Shown: positions 6,165 to 6,712 of the stretch, piece by piece
Numbering within the stretch: position 1 is the first letter of the stretch
Layout: the number at the start of each line of letters is the position of its first letter
DNA from: Pseudomonadota bacterium
GTDB taxonomy: Bacteria > Pseudomonadota > Gammaproteobacteria > Xanthomonadales > Xanthomonadaceae
Direction: 5' to 3'
Length of the DNA stretch: 6,712 nt
Assembly (NCBI GenBank): GCA_023461075.1
Contig: JAEWNY010000085.1
Span: 1 to 6,712 of the forward strand
Program-made: the position numbers and the translations under genes
The notes under the pieces: generated by a model
Database searches by the model: none
Told to the model about the DNA's origin: nothing
What the model saw: only the letters and a program-made list of their open reading frames with translations

Positions 6165-6188
6165 CGATGCCGCCCGCAGGCGGCATCG
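6165..6188. terminator. Perfect 10-bp stem-loop, likely bidirectional terminator
   Basis: CGATGCCGCC (6165-6174) pairs perfectly with GGCGGCATCG (6179-6188) around a CGCA tetraloop, in the 57-bp gap between the converging ygiD and small-protein genes. The stem is strong and well placed for both, though T-runs are lacking on either side. Its outer eight base pairs are identical to those of the stem after the alkaline phosphatase. Confidence 0.6.
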
Positions 6189-6208
6189 CGTATCACGCTC
6201 TGCGGAAC

Positions 6209-6472
6209 TCAGCGCTCGTGGTCGTGGCGCGGCGCGTCCGGCTTGATCCGTTCCTCGCCTTCGGGCGGGTTCTCGCGCGATTCGTGCGACTGGTCCTTCG
6301 GCGCCTTGCCTTCCTTGTACATCTCGTGCGCGCGGCTGTTGGACGGCTCGGTATCATCATCGACCTTCGGTGGCTTCTTGCCGGGCTGAGGCTGCACGGC
6401 CGCGTTCTCGTTCTGTTTGCGATGCTGATCGGCGACCTTCTTGTCGTGGGCGATGTTGCGCTCGTCGGTCAT
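6209..6472 (-). CDS. Small hydrophilic, probably disordered protein of unknown function
   Basis: An 87-residue protein starting MTDERNIAHDKKVADQHR and ending APRHDHER. It contains no Leu, Phe, Trp or Cys and only one Tyr (52). It is rich in Lys, Glu, Asp, Pro, Arg, Asn and His, with a PGKKPPKVDDD stretch and a DQSHESRENPPEGEER stretch. There is no signal peptide or membrane segment, so it is probably soluble, cytoplasmic and intrinsically disordered. I do not recognise a named family, though similar small proteins seem to occur in xanthomonads. The ATG at 6472 is supported by GGAG (6480-6483) seven bases upstream; the open frame continues upstream to 6649, but that part overlaps the divergent methyltransferase gene and has a different composition. 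It is convergent with ygiD. A stress-related, hydrophilin-like role is possible but unsupported. Confidence 0.75.
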   Translation of the reverse strand: MTDERNIAHDKKVADQHRKQNENAAVQPQPGKKPPKVDDDTEPSNSRAHEMYKEGKAPKDQSHESRENPPEGEERIKPDAPRHDHER

Positions 6473-6497
6473 GGGGATTCTCCGTGGGGGAAGGTTT

Positions 6498-6524
6498 ACC
6501 CTAGCCAGCCCCGCGACCACGACA
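6498..6524 (-). promoter_or_regulatory. Weak promoter candidate for the small-protein gene
   Basis: On the minus strand TAGGGT (6498-6503) lies about 25 bases before the start codon and could be a -10 element giving a leader of about 20 nt. The GTGTCG upstream (about 6519-6524) is a poor -35 at 15-16 bp. This is visual evidence only. Confidence 0.2.
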
Positions 6525-6529
6525 CGTGA

Positions 6530-6712
6530 ATGATGGCCAAGACCTACGACCGCGCCTATTTCGACCGCTGGTACCGGCGGGGCGGGATCGGCGATGCCAA
6601 GCGGCTCGCGCGCAAGGTCGCATTGGCCGTGGCGATGGCCGAATACCATCTGGAGCGGCCGATCAAGACCGTGCTTGACATCGGCGCGGGCGAGGCCGCG
6701 TGGCGCGCGCCG
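6530..6712 (+). CDS. Class I SAM-dependent methyltransferase, N-terminus (truncated by window edge)
   Basis: The first 61 codons of a gene that runs off the right edge. The product begins MMAKTYDRAYFDRWYRR and reaches the SAM-binding motif I, VLDIGAGEAAWRAP, at about residues 48-61, the usual first glycine-rich loop of a Rossmann-like methyltransferase. The acceptor substrate cannot be told from this part. Two adjacent in-frame ATGs (6530 and 6533) are possible starts; neither has a clear ribosome binding site. The gene diverges from the small hydrophilic protein gene across 57 bp. Confidence 0.8.
   Translation, partial: MMAKTYDRAYFDRWYRRGGIGDAKRLARKVALAVAMAEYHLERPIKTVLDIGAGEAAWRAP

Noticed and set aside
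5186..6196. 336-codon open frame on the minus strand opposite ygiD
   Set aside because: It overlaps both hemJ and ygiD, carries no motif, and lacks a supported start.
6523..6528. CACGTG palindrome before the methyltransferase start
   Set aside because: Six bases are expected often by chance in such DNA, and no second site or known regulator supports it.

Overview
The window looks like an ordinary chromosomal stretch from a high-GC gammaproteobacterium, most likely of the Xanthomonadaceae/Lysobacteraceae (Lysobacter, Luteimonas, Stenotrophomonas or a relative). This rests on strong G/C preference at third codon positions, the resemblance of the encoded proteins to xanthomonad versions as I remember them, and GC-rich intergenic stem-loops. 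It is inference from the sequence, not a database result. I see no CRISPR array, RNA gene, transposase, phage or toxin-antitoxin module, and no convincing new system.

Layout, left to right. (1) At 1-661, on the minus strand, is the N-terminal half of a dicarboxylate/amino acid:cation symporter, cut by the window edge. (2) Divergent from it, across about 110 bp, is a PhoA-type alkaline phosphatase (about 772-2493) with a lipoprotein signal. (3) A stem-loop at 2516-2539 and a TGC-rich, PhaR-like site precede a two-gene unit: bdhA (3-hydroxybutyrate dehydrogenase, 2625-3416) and a patatin-like phospholipase with a DUF3734-type C-terminal part (3604-4800). The pair matches the bdhA-patD operon described in Legionella. 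Its 187-bp gap is mostly filled by a structured element with 26-bp terminal inverted repeats. (4) Converging on patD is a small HemJ/CopD-family membrane protein (4843-5298, minus). (5) Divergent from that, with only 34 bp between starts, is a YgiD-type extradiol dioxygenase (5333-6151). (6) A perfect 10-bp stem-loop (6165-6188) separates it from a convergent gene for an 87-residue, very hydrophilic protein (6209-6472, minus). (7) Divergent from that is the start of a class I SAM-dependent methyltransferase (6530-end).

Functionally, bdhA and patD probably act together in poly-3-hydroxybutyrate or lipid turnover: a serine hydrolase releases acyl groups and the dehydrogenase oxidises 3-hydroxybutyrate to acetoacetate. 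The phosphatase (phosphate scavenging) and the symporter (organic acid or amino acid uptake) are nutrient-acquisition genes. The remaining genes have no evident shared pathway.

The points most worth a second look are the terminal-inverted-repeat element inside the bdhA-patD unit, a His in place of the usual catalytic-tetrad Asn in BdhA, the mammalian-like His/His pair in the phosphatase active site, and the Leu/Phe/Trp/Cys-free small protein. No gap between genes exceeds 300 bases.
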